Origin: Cladorhizidae sp. MBARI D1340-BT2
Lineage: Eukaryota > Porifera > Demospongiae > Poecilosclerida > Cladorhizidae
Direction: 5' to 3'
Length of the DNA stretch: 64,000 nt
Assembly (NCBI GenBank): GCA_028752905.1
Contig: JAQNBH010000005.1
Span: 434,001-498,000, forward strand
Shown: positions 1 through 11,400 of the stretch, one piece after another
Layout of the letters: each line of letters begins with the position of its first letter
How positions within the stretch are numbered: the first letter of the stretch is position 1
Translations under genes and position numbers: made by a program
The notes under the pieces: generated by a model
Databases searched by the model: none
What the model saw: only the letters and a program-made list of their open reading frames with translations
What the model was told of the DNA's origin: nothing

Positions 1-297
1 AACTTACTAAACACTTGTAATGTGTACTAATTAGTTATTACACACTGGTATGTAATTAGCAAACCCATCGTGTTCTGGCCTGGCACTGTCATATAAAAGG
101 GGTGACCAGAGTTCAGACCTGTGGAGTTCATTGCAAATATAGCTAGTCACTCAGTACTTTGTCAGACATATCTGTGTATTTGAATTAATAAAGCTTTAAT
201 AATACTACTAGTACAGTGATAGCTGGCTTCATAGCTATCTGGCAGCACTATCAGTTCAGCAGCATAAGTCTTGGTGGTTGCACAGTTGACACCAATA
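1..297 (+). mobile_element. Possible LTR or promoter fragment
   Basis: A TATA box (TATAAAAG, 92-99) is followed about 95 bp later by a polyadenylation signal (AATAAA, 187-192). This spacing is typical of the U3-R-U5 part of an LTR. A TG-starting edge near 16 and a CA-ending edge near 213 are possible, but I see no target-site duplication and no clear primer-binding site. It could equally be an unrelated promoter next to a chance AATAAA. No coding sequence is visible here. Confidence 0.25.
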
Positions 298-908
298 CAA
301 TCAAGGGATTTATCACTGTATACATCCAATACAATGAAGGCCAATACAATCAAGGGATTTATTGGATATATCAATACAATCAAGGGATTTATTACAATAC
401 AATCAAGAGATTTATTGCTGTATATACCAATACAATCAAGGTATTTATCACTGTATACATCAATACAATGAAGGGATTTATTGCTGTATATATCAATACA
501 ATTATTACTGTATATATCAATACAATCAAGGAATTTATTACTGTATATATCAATACAATCAAGGGATTTATTGCTGTATATATCAATACAATCGAGGGAT
601 TTATTGCTGTATATATCAATACAATCAAGGGATTTATTGATACCAATACAATCAATGGGATTTATTACTGTATATATCAATACAATCAATGGGATTTATA
701 GCCAATTACCAATACAATCAAGGGATTTATTGCTGTATATATCAATACAATCAAGGGATTTATTGCTGTATATATCAATACAATCAAGAGATTTATTGCA
801 ATAGCAATACAATCAAGGGATTTATTGCTGTATATATCAATACAATCAAGAGATTTATTGCAAGGGATTTGTTGCAATACAATCAAGAGATTTATTGCAA
901 TACATTCA
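298..908. repeat. 33-bp AT-rich minisatellite
   Basis: About 18-19 degenerate copies of a 33-bp unit containing CAATACAATCAAGGGATTTA followed by TTGCTGTATATAT. Some copies are shortened and a few carry extra pieces. Because the unit is a multiple of three, several frames stay open on both strands; these are not genes. Confidence 0.95.
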
Positions 909-941
909 AGGAGCAGAGGGTTTGAGGGCTGCTGGGAGCAG

Positions 942-1090
942 AGGGCAATGCACTGGCATCTAATGGCAGTTCAGGAGAACCTATAATGTTGCATGGAGTA
1001 AACCAGCTAGCTAATGAGAAGAAAACTGAAAAACAACCCATTATCAGCAAGCACATGATCTTGGCTCGAGTCAGCTCTATTGGATGGAGG
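942..1090 (+). CDS. Candidate internal exon, unknown gene
   Basis: An open stretch of 49 codons lies between a possible acceptor (GGGAGCAG ending at 941) and a possible donor (AGG|GTAGTC, GT at 1091), entering in phase 1 and leaving in phase 0. The peptide includes NGSSGEPIMLHGVNQLANEK and KHMILARVSSIGWR, a composition that looks protein-like, but I recognise no family. No partner exon could be joined to it. The antisense frame is also open but has less plausible composition. Confidence 0.3.
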
Positions 1091-1894
1091 GTAGTCACAT
1101 TTCTTCTTACACTTGTAAACTTATGCTTCCACCTTCCTGGCCACGACTTCACTAGGTGCAACTCATTACAATTACACACACCACATGCTAGTGTCCAATT
1201 ATTTCAATATTTGCCGAAGTTTAGCTCATGTAGGATAATATTGAATGACATCACAAGTAGGAAGAACAATCTATTAAGCAAAAAGAAATTTGGAAGCTGG
1301 GTCTATTTATAGCAATGCTATGGGACTTCCTTGTATGGTGACTTGTTGCTGTGTCTTTGCAATATTTCTCCCCCAAGAAAAAGATGACAAGAAAGAGAGG
1401 CAAGAAAGTTCACCTTTAGCGAAGATCAGGAGATTCCAGGCTGTTAAATTCACTGTAGAGTGATCTCTGATAATTGTAGATTGCAACTTTTTATTTCTTG
1501 GCCACCAATTATTATAAGTATGGTTGTGCATGGTCATGTAAAGTCATCAAACTGGTTGTGGTTGTGGAAACAACTGCACAGGAGAACTTGACAAAGCAAA
1601 TAGTAAACATTTTGGTAGGCAACTATAGTCTAGTTTGGACTAGTTAACAGTTGCCGGAGCAACAACTCACACTAACCAGAGAGAAGAACTTATTAAATGG
1701 CTTGTGTTAGCTTGTGTATAATGGATGAACTTACCAGTAGATTGCCCCATTTTATTCCACAATTGAGAAACAGAGAGTAGCTAGTTCTCGACACAATTGA
1801 ACCTCTTGAAGGCTTCGGTTACTAAACCAATTATGAATGGACCTATTTGTGCGTAAGTTATGTGAGGAAGGAGAGATCTTGAAGATAATTTTTT
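1091..1894. other. Unassigned single-copy sequence
   Basis: No convincing gene. A short - strand stretch near 1820-1730 (peptide SLQEVQLCRELATLCFSIVE then stop) sits beside a good GTAAGT donor-like site but could not be joined to other exons. Nothing else was recognised. Confidence 0.5.
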
Positions 1895-2335
1895 ATTACA
1901 GTGTTTAAGTCGGCTGGTTTACTACCTTAGTGAGGATTCAAGGAATGCTGGGAGTGTTTAGGTCTGCTGGTTTACTACCTTAGTGAAGGATTCAAGACAT
2001 GCTGGGAGTGTTTAGGTCTGCTAGTTTACTACCTAGTGAAGGATTCAAGACATGCTGGGAGTGTTTAGGTCTGCTGGTTTACTACGTTAGTGAAGGATTC
2101 AAGGCATGCTGGGAGTGTTTAGGTCTGCTGGTTTACTACCTTAGTGAAGGATTCAAGGCATGCTGGGAGTGTTTAGGTCTGCTGGTTTACTACGTTAGTG
2201 AAGGATTCAAGGCATGCTGGGAGTGTTTAGGTCTGCTGGTTTACTACCTTAGTGAAGGATTCAAGACATGCTGGGAGTGTTTAGGTCTGCTGGTTCACTA
2301 CCTTAGTGAAGGATTCAAGGCATGCTGGGAGTTGA
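1895..2335. repeat. 54-bp minisatellite
   Basis: About eight copies of a 54-bp unit beginning GGATTCAAGGCATGCTGGGA and ending TTTACTACCTTAGTGAA. Copies differ at a few positions (ACCTTAG/ACGTTAG, GGCATG/GACATG). It stays open as an 18-residue repeat on the + strand, continuing to 2463; I do not consider this coding. The 180 bp after the array are single copy and unassigned. Confidence 0.95.
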
Positions 2336-2519
2336 GAGCGTTTAGACAGCTCAGTGGGAATTGCCATCCATCATTTCAAAAAGTGCAGGGAATTATAACC
2401 AAAATTGGTTTGGACAATTTGTCCGAGAGCAATCAATTTTCTTCTGCCATTCTCAGACATTAAATTATTATAAATTACATATAACTCAAATCATCAAGTG
2501 AAGGAGTGCTAACACTAGA

Positions 2520-2691
2520 AGGGTTTCATTTAGAAAATTGTCCAAGGGGGGGAAACTGGAGAAATCTGGATTTTAAGAGGGGGCATGATGGTTAAAGATG
2601 TGATAACGTTTTTAATAATACAATTTCCAAGGAGGGTCAAAAAGGTTGGGAGGCCCCCCTTGTCCCCCCCCCCCCCCCTAAATGAAACCCT
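2520..2691. mobile_element. Short MITE-like element with terminal inverted repeats
   Basis: AGGGTTTCATTTAG at 2520-2533 is the exact reverse complement of CTAAATGAAACCCT at 2678-2691, bounding a 172-bp element without coding capacity. Just inside the ends are a G tract (left) and a C tract of about 15 (right), again complementary. No clear target-site duplication was seen. The structure fits a non-autonomous DNA transposon of unknown superfamily. Confidence 0.65.
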
Positions 2692-2721
2692 GTCTATAGC
2701 GAACAGTGCAAGCAACATATT

Positions 2722-3242
2722 GAGTCAGTCATCCTGATCCAGTCATCCCAGTCATCCTGCATCCAGCCATCCTAGCCATCCAGTCATCCAGCCATCCAGT
2801 CATCCAGCCATCCAGTCATCCAAGCCATCCAGTCATCCAGCCATCCAGTCATCCAAGCCATCTAGCCATCCCAGTGATCCAGTCATCCAGCCATCCAGTC
2901 ATCCAGTAATCCAGTCATCCAGCCATCCAGTCATCCAGCCATCCAAGCCATCCAGTCATATCATCCAGCCATCCAGTCATCCAAGCCATCTAGCCATCCC
3001 AGTCATCCAGCCATCCAGCCATCCAGTCATCCAGTAATCCAGTCATCCAGCCATCCAGTCATCCAGTCATCCAGCCATCCAAGCCATCCAGTCATATCAT
3101 CCAGCCATCCAGTCATCCCAGCCATCCAGTCATCCAGTCATCCAGCCATCCAAGCCATCCAGTCATCCAGCCATCCAGTCATCCCAGCCATCCAGTCATC
3201 CAGCCATCCAGTCATCCAGCCATCCAGCATCCAAGCCATCAA
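2722..3242. repeat. 8-9-bp short tandem repeat, CATCCAGT/CATCCAGC
   Basis: About 60 copies of CATCCAGT and CATCCAGC, alternating, with occasional CATCCAAG and CATCCCAG variants. A block of about 100 bp (roughly 2880-2980) recurs near 3010-3110, showing local higher-order duplication. Confidence 0.95.
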
Positions 3243-3323
3243 GTAACAGCTCCTCCTACTCATTAGTGTCTGTGTCAGAGGGCGTGGCATCTGGTGCTGT
3301 TTTTTTGTACTGATTGCGTGACC

Positions 3324-4888
3324 ATGGCGAGGCTTTCTAAACTTAGCACTCCAGCACCGATCGGTAGCAGCATCAGGGGAACCTTGCAGGGGAAATTTGT
3401 CTGCATTCAGAACCAGCAGGTCATTTAGGCTGTTGCTACTTGAGGTTCTGCTGATGAGGTTCATGTGGTAAGATGCACGCTCTTATAAGTAACAGTTGCA
3501 GTCATTACTGGCTATCCAACAACTGCCAACTACAATTACTAGAACTAGTAAACTATTGCTAGCCAACTACAACTACTAGAACGAGTAAACTATTGCTACT
3601 TGCAATAACAGAACTAGCTATGTACTTGCAATAATAGAACTAGTAAACTATTGCTACTTGCAATAATAGAACTAGCAAACTATTGCTACGTGCTACGTGC
3701 AATAATAGAACTAGTAAACTATTGCAATAATAGAACTAGTAAACTATTGCTACTTCCAATAATAGAACTAGTAAACTATTGCTACGTGCAATAATAGAAC
3801 TAGTAAACTATTGCTACTTGCAATAGAACTAGTAAACTATTGCTACTTGCAATAATAGAACTAGTAAACTGTTGCTACTTGCAATAATAGAACTAGTAAA
3901 CTATTGCTACTTGCAATAATAGAACTAGTAAACTATTGCTACTTGCAATAATAGAACTAGTAAACTATTGCTACTTGCAGTAATAGAACTAGTAAACTAT
4001 TGCTACTTGCAGTAATAGAACTAGTAAACTATTGCTACTTGCAGTAATAGAACTAGTAAACTATTGCTACTTGCAGTAATAGAACTAGTAAACTATTGCT
4101 ACTTGCAATACTAGAACTAGTAAACTATTGCTACTTGCAATAATATAACTTAGTAAACTATTGCTACTTGCAATACTAGAACTAGTAAACTATTGCTACT
4201 TGCAATACTAGAACTAGTAAACTATTGCTACTTGCAATACTAGAACTAGTAAACTATTGCTACTTGCAATACTAGAACTAGTAAACTATTGCTACTTGCA
4301 ATAATAGAACTAGTAAACTATTGCTACTTGCAATAATAGAACTAGTAAACTATTGCTACTTGCAATAATAGAACTAGTAAACTATTGCTACTTGCAGTAA
4401 TAGAACTAGTAAACTATTGCTACTTGCAGTAATAGAACTAGTAAACTATTGCTACTTGCAGTAATAGAACTAGTAAACTATTGCTACTTGCAGTAATAGA
4501 ACTAGTAAACTATTGCTACTTGCAATAATAGAACTAGTAAACAATTGCTACTTGCAATAATAGAACTAGTAAACTATTGCTACTTGCAATAATATAACTT
4601 AGTAAACTATTGCTACTATTGCTAGAACAACGGAAAGCAGCCATCAAATGGTACGACTCAAGAACTACAGAACTTATTAAGCACTTAACAGGAAACAGGA
4701 AACAGAATAAGTAATTAAGCATGCCTATGAATAATGTTTCTACTAATAAGTCACTTATGACAGTTTAGCTGGAAAAGGTTCGCTCAAACTTGCAAGAAAA
4801 GAAGGTTGGCAACTCAAAACATTCCACCACTCAGATGAATCTGGTGCATGGAGTGAGCTCCACCGACCAGACTGGTACTCGGTGGTAG
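3324..4888 (+). CDS. Candidate two-exon small gene (join 3324-3419, 4769-4888)
   Basis: Exon 1 begins with a strong Kozak context (ACCATGGCG, ATG at 3324) and reads MARLSKLSTPAPIGSSIRGT up to a possible donor CAG|GTCATT at 3420, phase 0. Exon 2 follows an acceptor CAGTTTAG ending at 4768, reads LEKVRSNLQEKKVGNSKHST in phase 0 and stops at TAG 4886-4888, giving 71 residues. The intron (3420-4768) holds a 32-bp minisatellite, as in the neighbouring genes. After the stop the same frame stays open for 31 more codons to TAA at 4982-4984. The donor is weak and the opposite strand of exon 1 is also open (TSSSNSLNDLLVLNADKFPL), so strand and model are uncertain. No family recognised. Confidence 0.35.
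3535..4622. repeat. 32-bp minisatellite
   Basis: About 34 copies of a 32-bp unit made of CTAGTAAACTATTGCTACTT plus GCAATAATAGAA, very homogeneous in the centre and degenerate at the left end. Main variants are GCAATAAT/GCAGTAAT/GCAATACT, which occur in runs, suggesting block duplication. Confidence 0.97.
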
Positions 4889-5299
4889 CTAAGAGAGGAA
4901 CTGAGCACATATGAGGTCATTGCCTCCAACTCTCCAACACACCAGCTGCAGCCTCTTCAAGTGGAATGTGAAGGAAGTGCTTAACGAGCCTGTTGATGGC
5001 ATGCAGCTGGCTAGGTACCATATTTGGACAGAACCCATTTTATGGCATTCAGTTTGTGGACTCCCTATCGAGTTCCACATGCTCTTATTAACCTTACCCC
5101 CTGTCCCTCAACATTCAGGTGTCCCTCAACATTCAGGTGACACGTCTCTTGCAGGTCGTTAACACTGTCTCCAGTCTCCACACTTATAAATGCCCACAAG
5201 AACACAACACAAGGGCAGCAACACCATGGTTGTGTGCAGGCGCGTATTCTAGAGCATTCGTTAGCTGCTCAGATACTTACAGGGAAATTGTTTTTTTGT
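4889..5299. other. Unassigned stretch between genes
   Basis: Single-copy sequence with one 16-18-bp direct duplication (GTCCCTCAACATTCAG, 5102-5133). Overlapping + strand frames run from about 5155 into the last exon of the - strand gene. One of them (5234-5431) has a cysteine-containing peptide KYMEMFGKCLMSDCQFTH, but I could not connect it to a gene model. Confidence 0.4.
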
Positions 5300-5437
5300 T
5301 CAGACAAATACATGGAGATGTTTGGAAAGTGTCTGATGTCCGACTGTCAGTTCACGCATAAAGAGGTCAAACAAAATAGTGTCCTCCCTAACATGAAGTT
5401 GGGGGCCCAGAACCAAAGCTGGAAGGTCTAGAGGGTT
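5300..5437 (-). CDS. Coiled-coil gene exon 12 (last)
   Basis: Acceptor TTGGTTCTCAG precedes 5437. 46 codons read NPLDLPALVLGPQLHVREDT and onward to TGA at 5302-5300, entering in phase 0 as required by exon 11. The acceptor lies in a local duplication (CCAGCTTTGGTTCT appears twice). Open + strand frames overlap it, and a GTAAGT donor lies downstream, so the end of the gene could differ. Confidence 0.45.
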   Translation of the reverse strand, partial: NPLDLPALVLGPQLHVREDTILFDLFMRELTVGHQTLSKHLHVFV

Positions 5438-8400
5438 CTGAGAACCAAAGCTGGCTGTTCTGGAGGGTTCTCAGAACCAGCCTGGAGGGACACCAGTGAA
5501 GTGTTCAGAAGAGCACATACCTCTGTAGAAATGGCTGCAATTTGCTTGACAAATGCCTTCTTCTTGCACTCCTGTGGGAGGGCAGATGCATGCACAAATA
5601 ATGTGCCTGCAAGTGTAATGTGATCTAACTCACCATGTCTTCCAGTGTGAAATGTCTGCCACGATCACTGCTACAACACCACACCCACTCATCATACTCT
5701 AAAATAACCAATAACCAACAGTGTCAGGTAAGGTGTGAAAGGATAATAAGCTCACCATCCATCAAGAGATTGCGAAGGGTGCAAAGTTGATAGTGCAACT
5801 TGTCAGATGCAGAGTTATGCTCCACTTCAACCTGGAGAACCTGGGGTGATAAATATATATGCTCTTCATTTATGGAGCAGTAGAAGTGATAGGTAAGGTA
5901 ATATAGCACTCGTGAGGAGCTCAAGTTTAGAGGATTACTGTTACCAACTAGTGATGTAGGCATGTCTCCATGTAGGAGTGCTCCTTGCCTCCAAAGGTCT
6001 GGCAACTCCCCAGCTTAGTAGTGCACAATGGAAGCCAGATACGATCTGCCGCTCTACTTCTATTTCACACTTCTTCTCAGCAAAAACTCTTCCATGGCTT
6101 TCTGGTCTTGTTCTCCTGGTCCAAACCCAACCCATCGAGGACTTTGGAGTTTGCTAGGATGATGGCGCTACTTTTGCTGGCAGGCTCTTAGGATTTGGAA
6201 GCTCTGAAGTCCTAAAAGAGAGACATCTTAGCTAGCTCTAACTTTGTGTGTGTGTGGGTTTACTGGACCTTATTATTCTACCAAATAATTTGAGGGCACA
6301 ATTTTCACATATAGCTAGGATCAGAAGCACTCTATGGTATGCCCACCCACCGTTTAGTGAGGCAGTGGATGCATATATGACAAATGATGTGTTTTGATGG
6401 GACACCAGAGTTGATGGGACACCAGAGTTGGGGGGTTACAGTGACATTATACACATCACCTTGGCTCATGCCTCCACTGCTGATGGTGTTGGCACGTGCC
6501 TCTACTGCTGTCATGATGGTATTGGCACGTGCTTCTACTTTGAGATGATAGTATTGGCACGGCTGCTGACATATGATAGTATTGGCACGTGCCTTTACTG
6601 CTAACGTAATGATATTGGTGCATGCATCTACTGCTGACGTGATGGTATTAGCACCTACCTCTACTGCTGGCATGGAGGTATTGGCACGTGCCTCTACTGC
6701 TGGCATGGAGGTATTGGCACGTGCCTCTACTGCTGGCGTGGTTGTACTGACTTCTGTTTGCATTAGTAGCTCAGCTAAGAAAAACATACCACTTCAATTA
6801 ACACATTAACACTTAAATTAACACTTAATAATTAGCATGAACCCAAGACTTACTCCCTAGCAAATTATCATGAGTCTGTTTGAAGACGCCAAGTTGACGA
6901 TTCTCCTTCTGCAATCTATCGTTGGTCTTCTGTATAATAACAGTAGTCTATAACAACATCAACCACAATCACTAATACATGAGGGCCAGCACTGAGAGAA
7001 CTGCTCCAGGCAGGCTCACAACATGCCACACCACACTAGTGTTGCAGCACTAATACATGAGGGCCAGCACTGAGAGAACTGCTCCAGGCAGGCTCACAAC
7101 ATGCCACACCACACTAGTGTTGCAGCACTAATACATGAGGGCCAGCACTGAGAGAACTGCTCCAGGCAGGCTCACAACATGCCACACCACACTAGTGTTG
7201 CAGCACTAATACATGAGGGCCAGCACTGAGAGAACTGCTCCAGGCAGGCTCACAACATGCCACACCACACTAGTGTTGCAGCACTAAAACATGAGGCCAG
7301 CACTGGGAGAACTGCTCCAGGCAGGCTCACAACATGCCACACCACACTAGTGTTGCAGCACTAATACATGAGGGCCAGCACTGAGAGAACTGCTCCAGGC
7401 AGGCTCACAACATGCCACACCACACTAGTGTTGCAGCACTAATACATGAGGCCAGCACTGAGAGAACTGCTCCAGGCAGGCTCACAACATGCCACACCAC
7501 ACTAGTGTTGCAGCACTAATACATGAGGGCCAGCACTGGGAGAACTGCTCCAGGCAGGCTCACAACATGCCACACCACACTAGTGTTGCAGCACTAATAC
7601 ATGAGGCCAGCACTGAGAGAACTGCTCCAGGCAGGCTCACAACATGCCACACCACACTAGTGTTGCAGCACTAATACATGAGGGCCAGCACTGGGAGAAC
7701 TGCTCCAGGCAGGCTCACAACATGCCACACCACACTAGTGTTGCAGCACTAATACATGAGGGCCAGCACTGGGAGAACTGCTCCAGGCAGGCTCACAACA
7801 TGCCACACCACACTAGTGTTGCAGCACTAATACATGAGGGCCAGCACTGAGAGAACTGCTCCAGGCAGGCTCACAACATGCCACACCACACTAGTGTTGC
7901 AGCACTAATACATGGGCCAGCACTGGGAGAACTGCTCCAGGCAGGCTCACAACATGCCACACCACACTAGTGTTGCAGCACTAATACATGAGGGCCAGCA
8001 CTGGGAGAACTGCTCCAGGCAGGCTCACAACATGCTACACCACACTAGTGTTGCAGCACTAATACATGAGGCCCCAGCACTGAGAGAACTGCTCCAGGCA
8101 GGCTCACAACATGCCACACCACACTAGTGTTGCAGCACTAATACATGAGGGCCAGCACTGGGAGAACTGCTCCAGGCCGGCTCACAACATGCCACACCAC
8201 ACTAGTGTTGCAGCACTAATACATGAGGGCCAGCACTGGGAGAACTGCTCCAGGCAGGCTCACAACATGCCACACCACACTAGTGTTGCAGCACTAATAC
8301 ATGAGGGCCAGCACTGGGAGAACTGCTCCAGGCAGGCTCACAACATGCCACACCACACTAGTGTTGCAGCACTAATACATGAGGGCCAGCACTGAGAGAA

Positions 8401-11400
8401 CTGCTCCAGGCAGGCTCACAACATGCCACACCACACTAGTGTTGCAGCACTAATACATGGGCCAGCACTGGGAGAACTGCTCCAGGCAGGCTCACAACAT
8501 GCCACACCACACTAGTGTTGCAGCACTAATACATGAGGGCCAGCACTGGGAGAACTGCTCCAGGCAGGCTCACAACATGCTACACCACACTAGTGTTGCA
8601 GCACTAATACATGAGGCCCCAGCACTGAGAGAACTGCTCCAGGCAGGCTCACAACATGCCACACCACACTAGTGTTGCAGCACTAATACATGAGGGCCAG
8701 CACTGGGAGAACTGCTCCAGGCCGGCTCACAACATGCCACACCACACTAGTGTTGCAGCACTAATACATGAGGGCCAGCACTGGGAGAACTGCTCCAGGC
8801 AGGCTCACAACATGCCACACCACACTAGTGTTGCAGCACTAATACATGAGGGCCAGCACTGGGAGAACTGCTCCAGGCAGGCTCACAACATGCCACACCA
8901 CACTAGTGTTGCAGCACTAATACATGAGGGCCAGCACTGAGAGAACTGCTCCAGGCAGGCTCACAACATGCCACACCACACTAGTGTTGCAGCACTAATA
9001 CATGAGGGCCAGCACTGGGAGAACTGCTCCAGGCAGGCTCACAACATGCCACACCACACTAGTGTTGCAGCACTAATACATGAGGGCCAGCACTGGGAGA
9101 ACTGCTCCAGGCAGGCTCACAACATGCCACACCACACTAGTGTTGCAGCACTAATACATGAGGGCCAGCACTGGGAGAACTGCTCCAGGCAGGCTCACAA
9201 CATGCCACACCACACTAGTGTTGCAGCACTAATACATGAGGCCAGCACTGGGAGAACTGCTCCAGGCAGGCTCACAACATGCCACACCACACTAGTGTTG
9301 CAGCACTAATACATGGGGCCAGCACTGGGAGAACTGCTCCAGGCAGGCTCACAACATGCCACACCACACTAGTGTTGCAGCACTAATACATGAGGGCCAG
9401 CACTGGGAGAACTGCTCCAGGCAGGCTCACAACATGCCACACCACACTAGTGTTGCAGCACTAATACATGAGGGCCAGCACTGGGAGAACTGCTCCAGGC
9501 AGGCTCACAACATGCCACACCACACTAGTGTTGCAGCACTAATACATGAGGCCAGCACTGAGAGAACTGCTCCAGGCAGGCTCACAACATGCCACATCAC
9601 ACTAGTGTTGCAGCACTAATACATGAGGGCCAGCACTGGGAGAACTGCTCCAGGCAGGCTCACAACATGCCACACCACACTAGTGTTGCAGCACTAATAC
9701 ATGAGGGCCAGCACTGGGAGAACTGCTCCAGGCAGGCTCACAACATGCCACACCACACTAGTGTTGCAGCACTAATACATGAGGGCCAGCACTGGGAGAA
9801 CTGCTCCAGGCAGGCTCACAACATGCCACACCACACTAGTGTTGCAGCACTAATACATGAGGCCAGCACTGGGAGAACTGCTCCAGGCAGGCTCACAACA
9901 TGCCACACCACACTAGTGTTGCAGCACTAATACATGAGGGCCAGCACTGGGAGAACTGCTCCAGGCAGGCTCACAACATGCCACACCACACTAGTGTTGC
10001 AGCACTAATACATGAGGGCCAGCACTGAGAGAACTGCTCCAGGCAGGCTCACAACATGCCACACCACACTAGTGTTGCAGCACTAATACATGAGGGCCAG
10101 CACTGGGAGAACTGCTCCAGGCAGGCTCACAACATGCCACACCACACTAGTGTTGCAGCACTAATACATGAGGGCCAGCACTGGGAGAACTGCTCCAGGC
10201 AGGCTCACAACATGCCACATCACACTAGTGTTGCAGCACTAATACATGAGGGCCAGCACTGGGAGAACTGCTCCAGGCAGGCTCACAACATGCCACACCA
10301 CACTAGTGTTGCAGCACTAATACATGAGGCCAGCACTGGGAGAACTGCTCCAGGCAGGCTCACAACATGCCACACCACACTAGTGTTGCAGCACTAATAC
10401 ATGGGGCCAGCACTGGGAGAACTGCTCCAGGCAGGCTCACAACATGCCACACCACACTAGTGTTGCAGCACTAATACATGAGGGCCAGCACTGGGAGAAC
10501 TGCTCCAGGCAGGCTCACAACATGCCACACCACACTAGTGTTGCAGCACTAATACATGAGGGCCAGCACTGGGAGAACTGCTCCAGGCAGGCTCACAACA
10601 TGCCACACCACACTAGTGTTGCAGCACTAATACATGAGGCCAGCACTGAGAGAACTGCTCCAGGCAGGCTCACAACATGCCACACCACACTAGTGTTGCA
10701 GCACTAATACATGAGGGCCAGCACTGGGAGAACTGCTCCAGGCAGGCTCACAACATGCCACACCACACTAGTGTTGCAGCACTAATACATGAGGGCCAGC
10801 ACTGAGAGAACTGCTCCAGGCAGGCTCACAACATGCCACACCACACTAGTGTTGCAGCACTAATACATGAGGGCCAGCACTGAGAGAACTGCTCCAGGCA
10901 GGCTCACAACATGCCACACCACACTAGTGTTGCAGCACTAATACATGAGGGCCAGCACTGGGAGAACTGCTCCAGGCAGGCTCACAACATGCCACACCAC
11001 ACTAGTGTTGCAGCACTAATACATGAGGGCCAGCACTGGGAGAACTGCTCCAGGCAGGCTCACAACATGCCACACCACACTAGTGTTGCAGCACTAATAC
11101 ATGAGGGCCAGCACTGAGAGAACTGCTCCAGGCAGGCTCACAACATGCCACACCACACTAGTGTTGCAGCACTAATACATGAGGGCCAGCACTGGGAGAA
11201 CTGCTCCAGGCAGGCTCACAACATGCCACACCACACTAGTGTTGCAGCACTAATACATGAGGGCCAGCACTGGGAGAACTGCTCCAGGCAGGCTCACAAC
11301 ATGCCACACCACACTAGTGTTGCAGCACTAATACATGAGGGCCAGCACTGGGAGAACTGCTCCAGGCAGGCTCACAACATGCCACACCACACTAGTGTTG

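Noticed and set aside
5119..5431. Two + strand frames overlapping the last coiled-coil exon
   Set aside because: Plausible peptides, but no exon could be joined to them, while the - strand exon continues the phase series. Kept as an alternative only.
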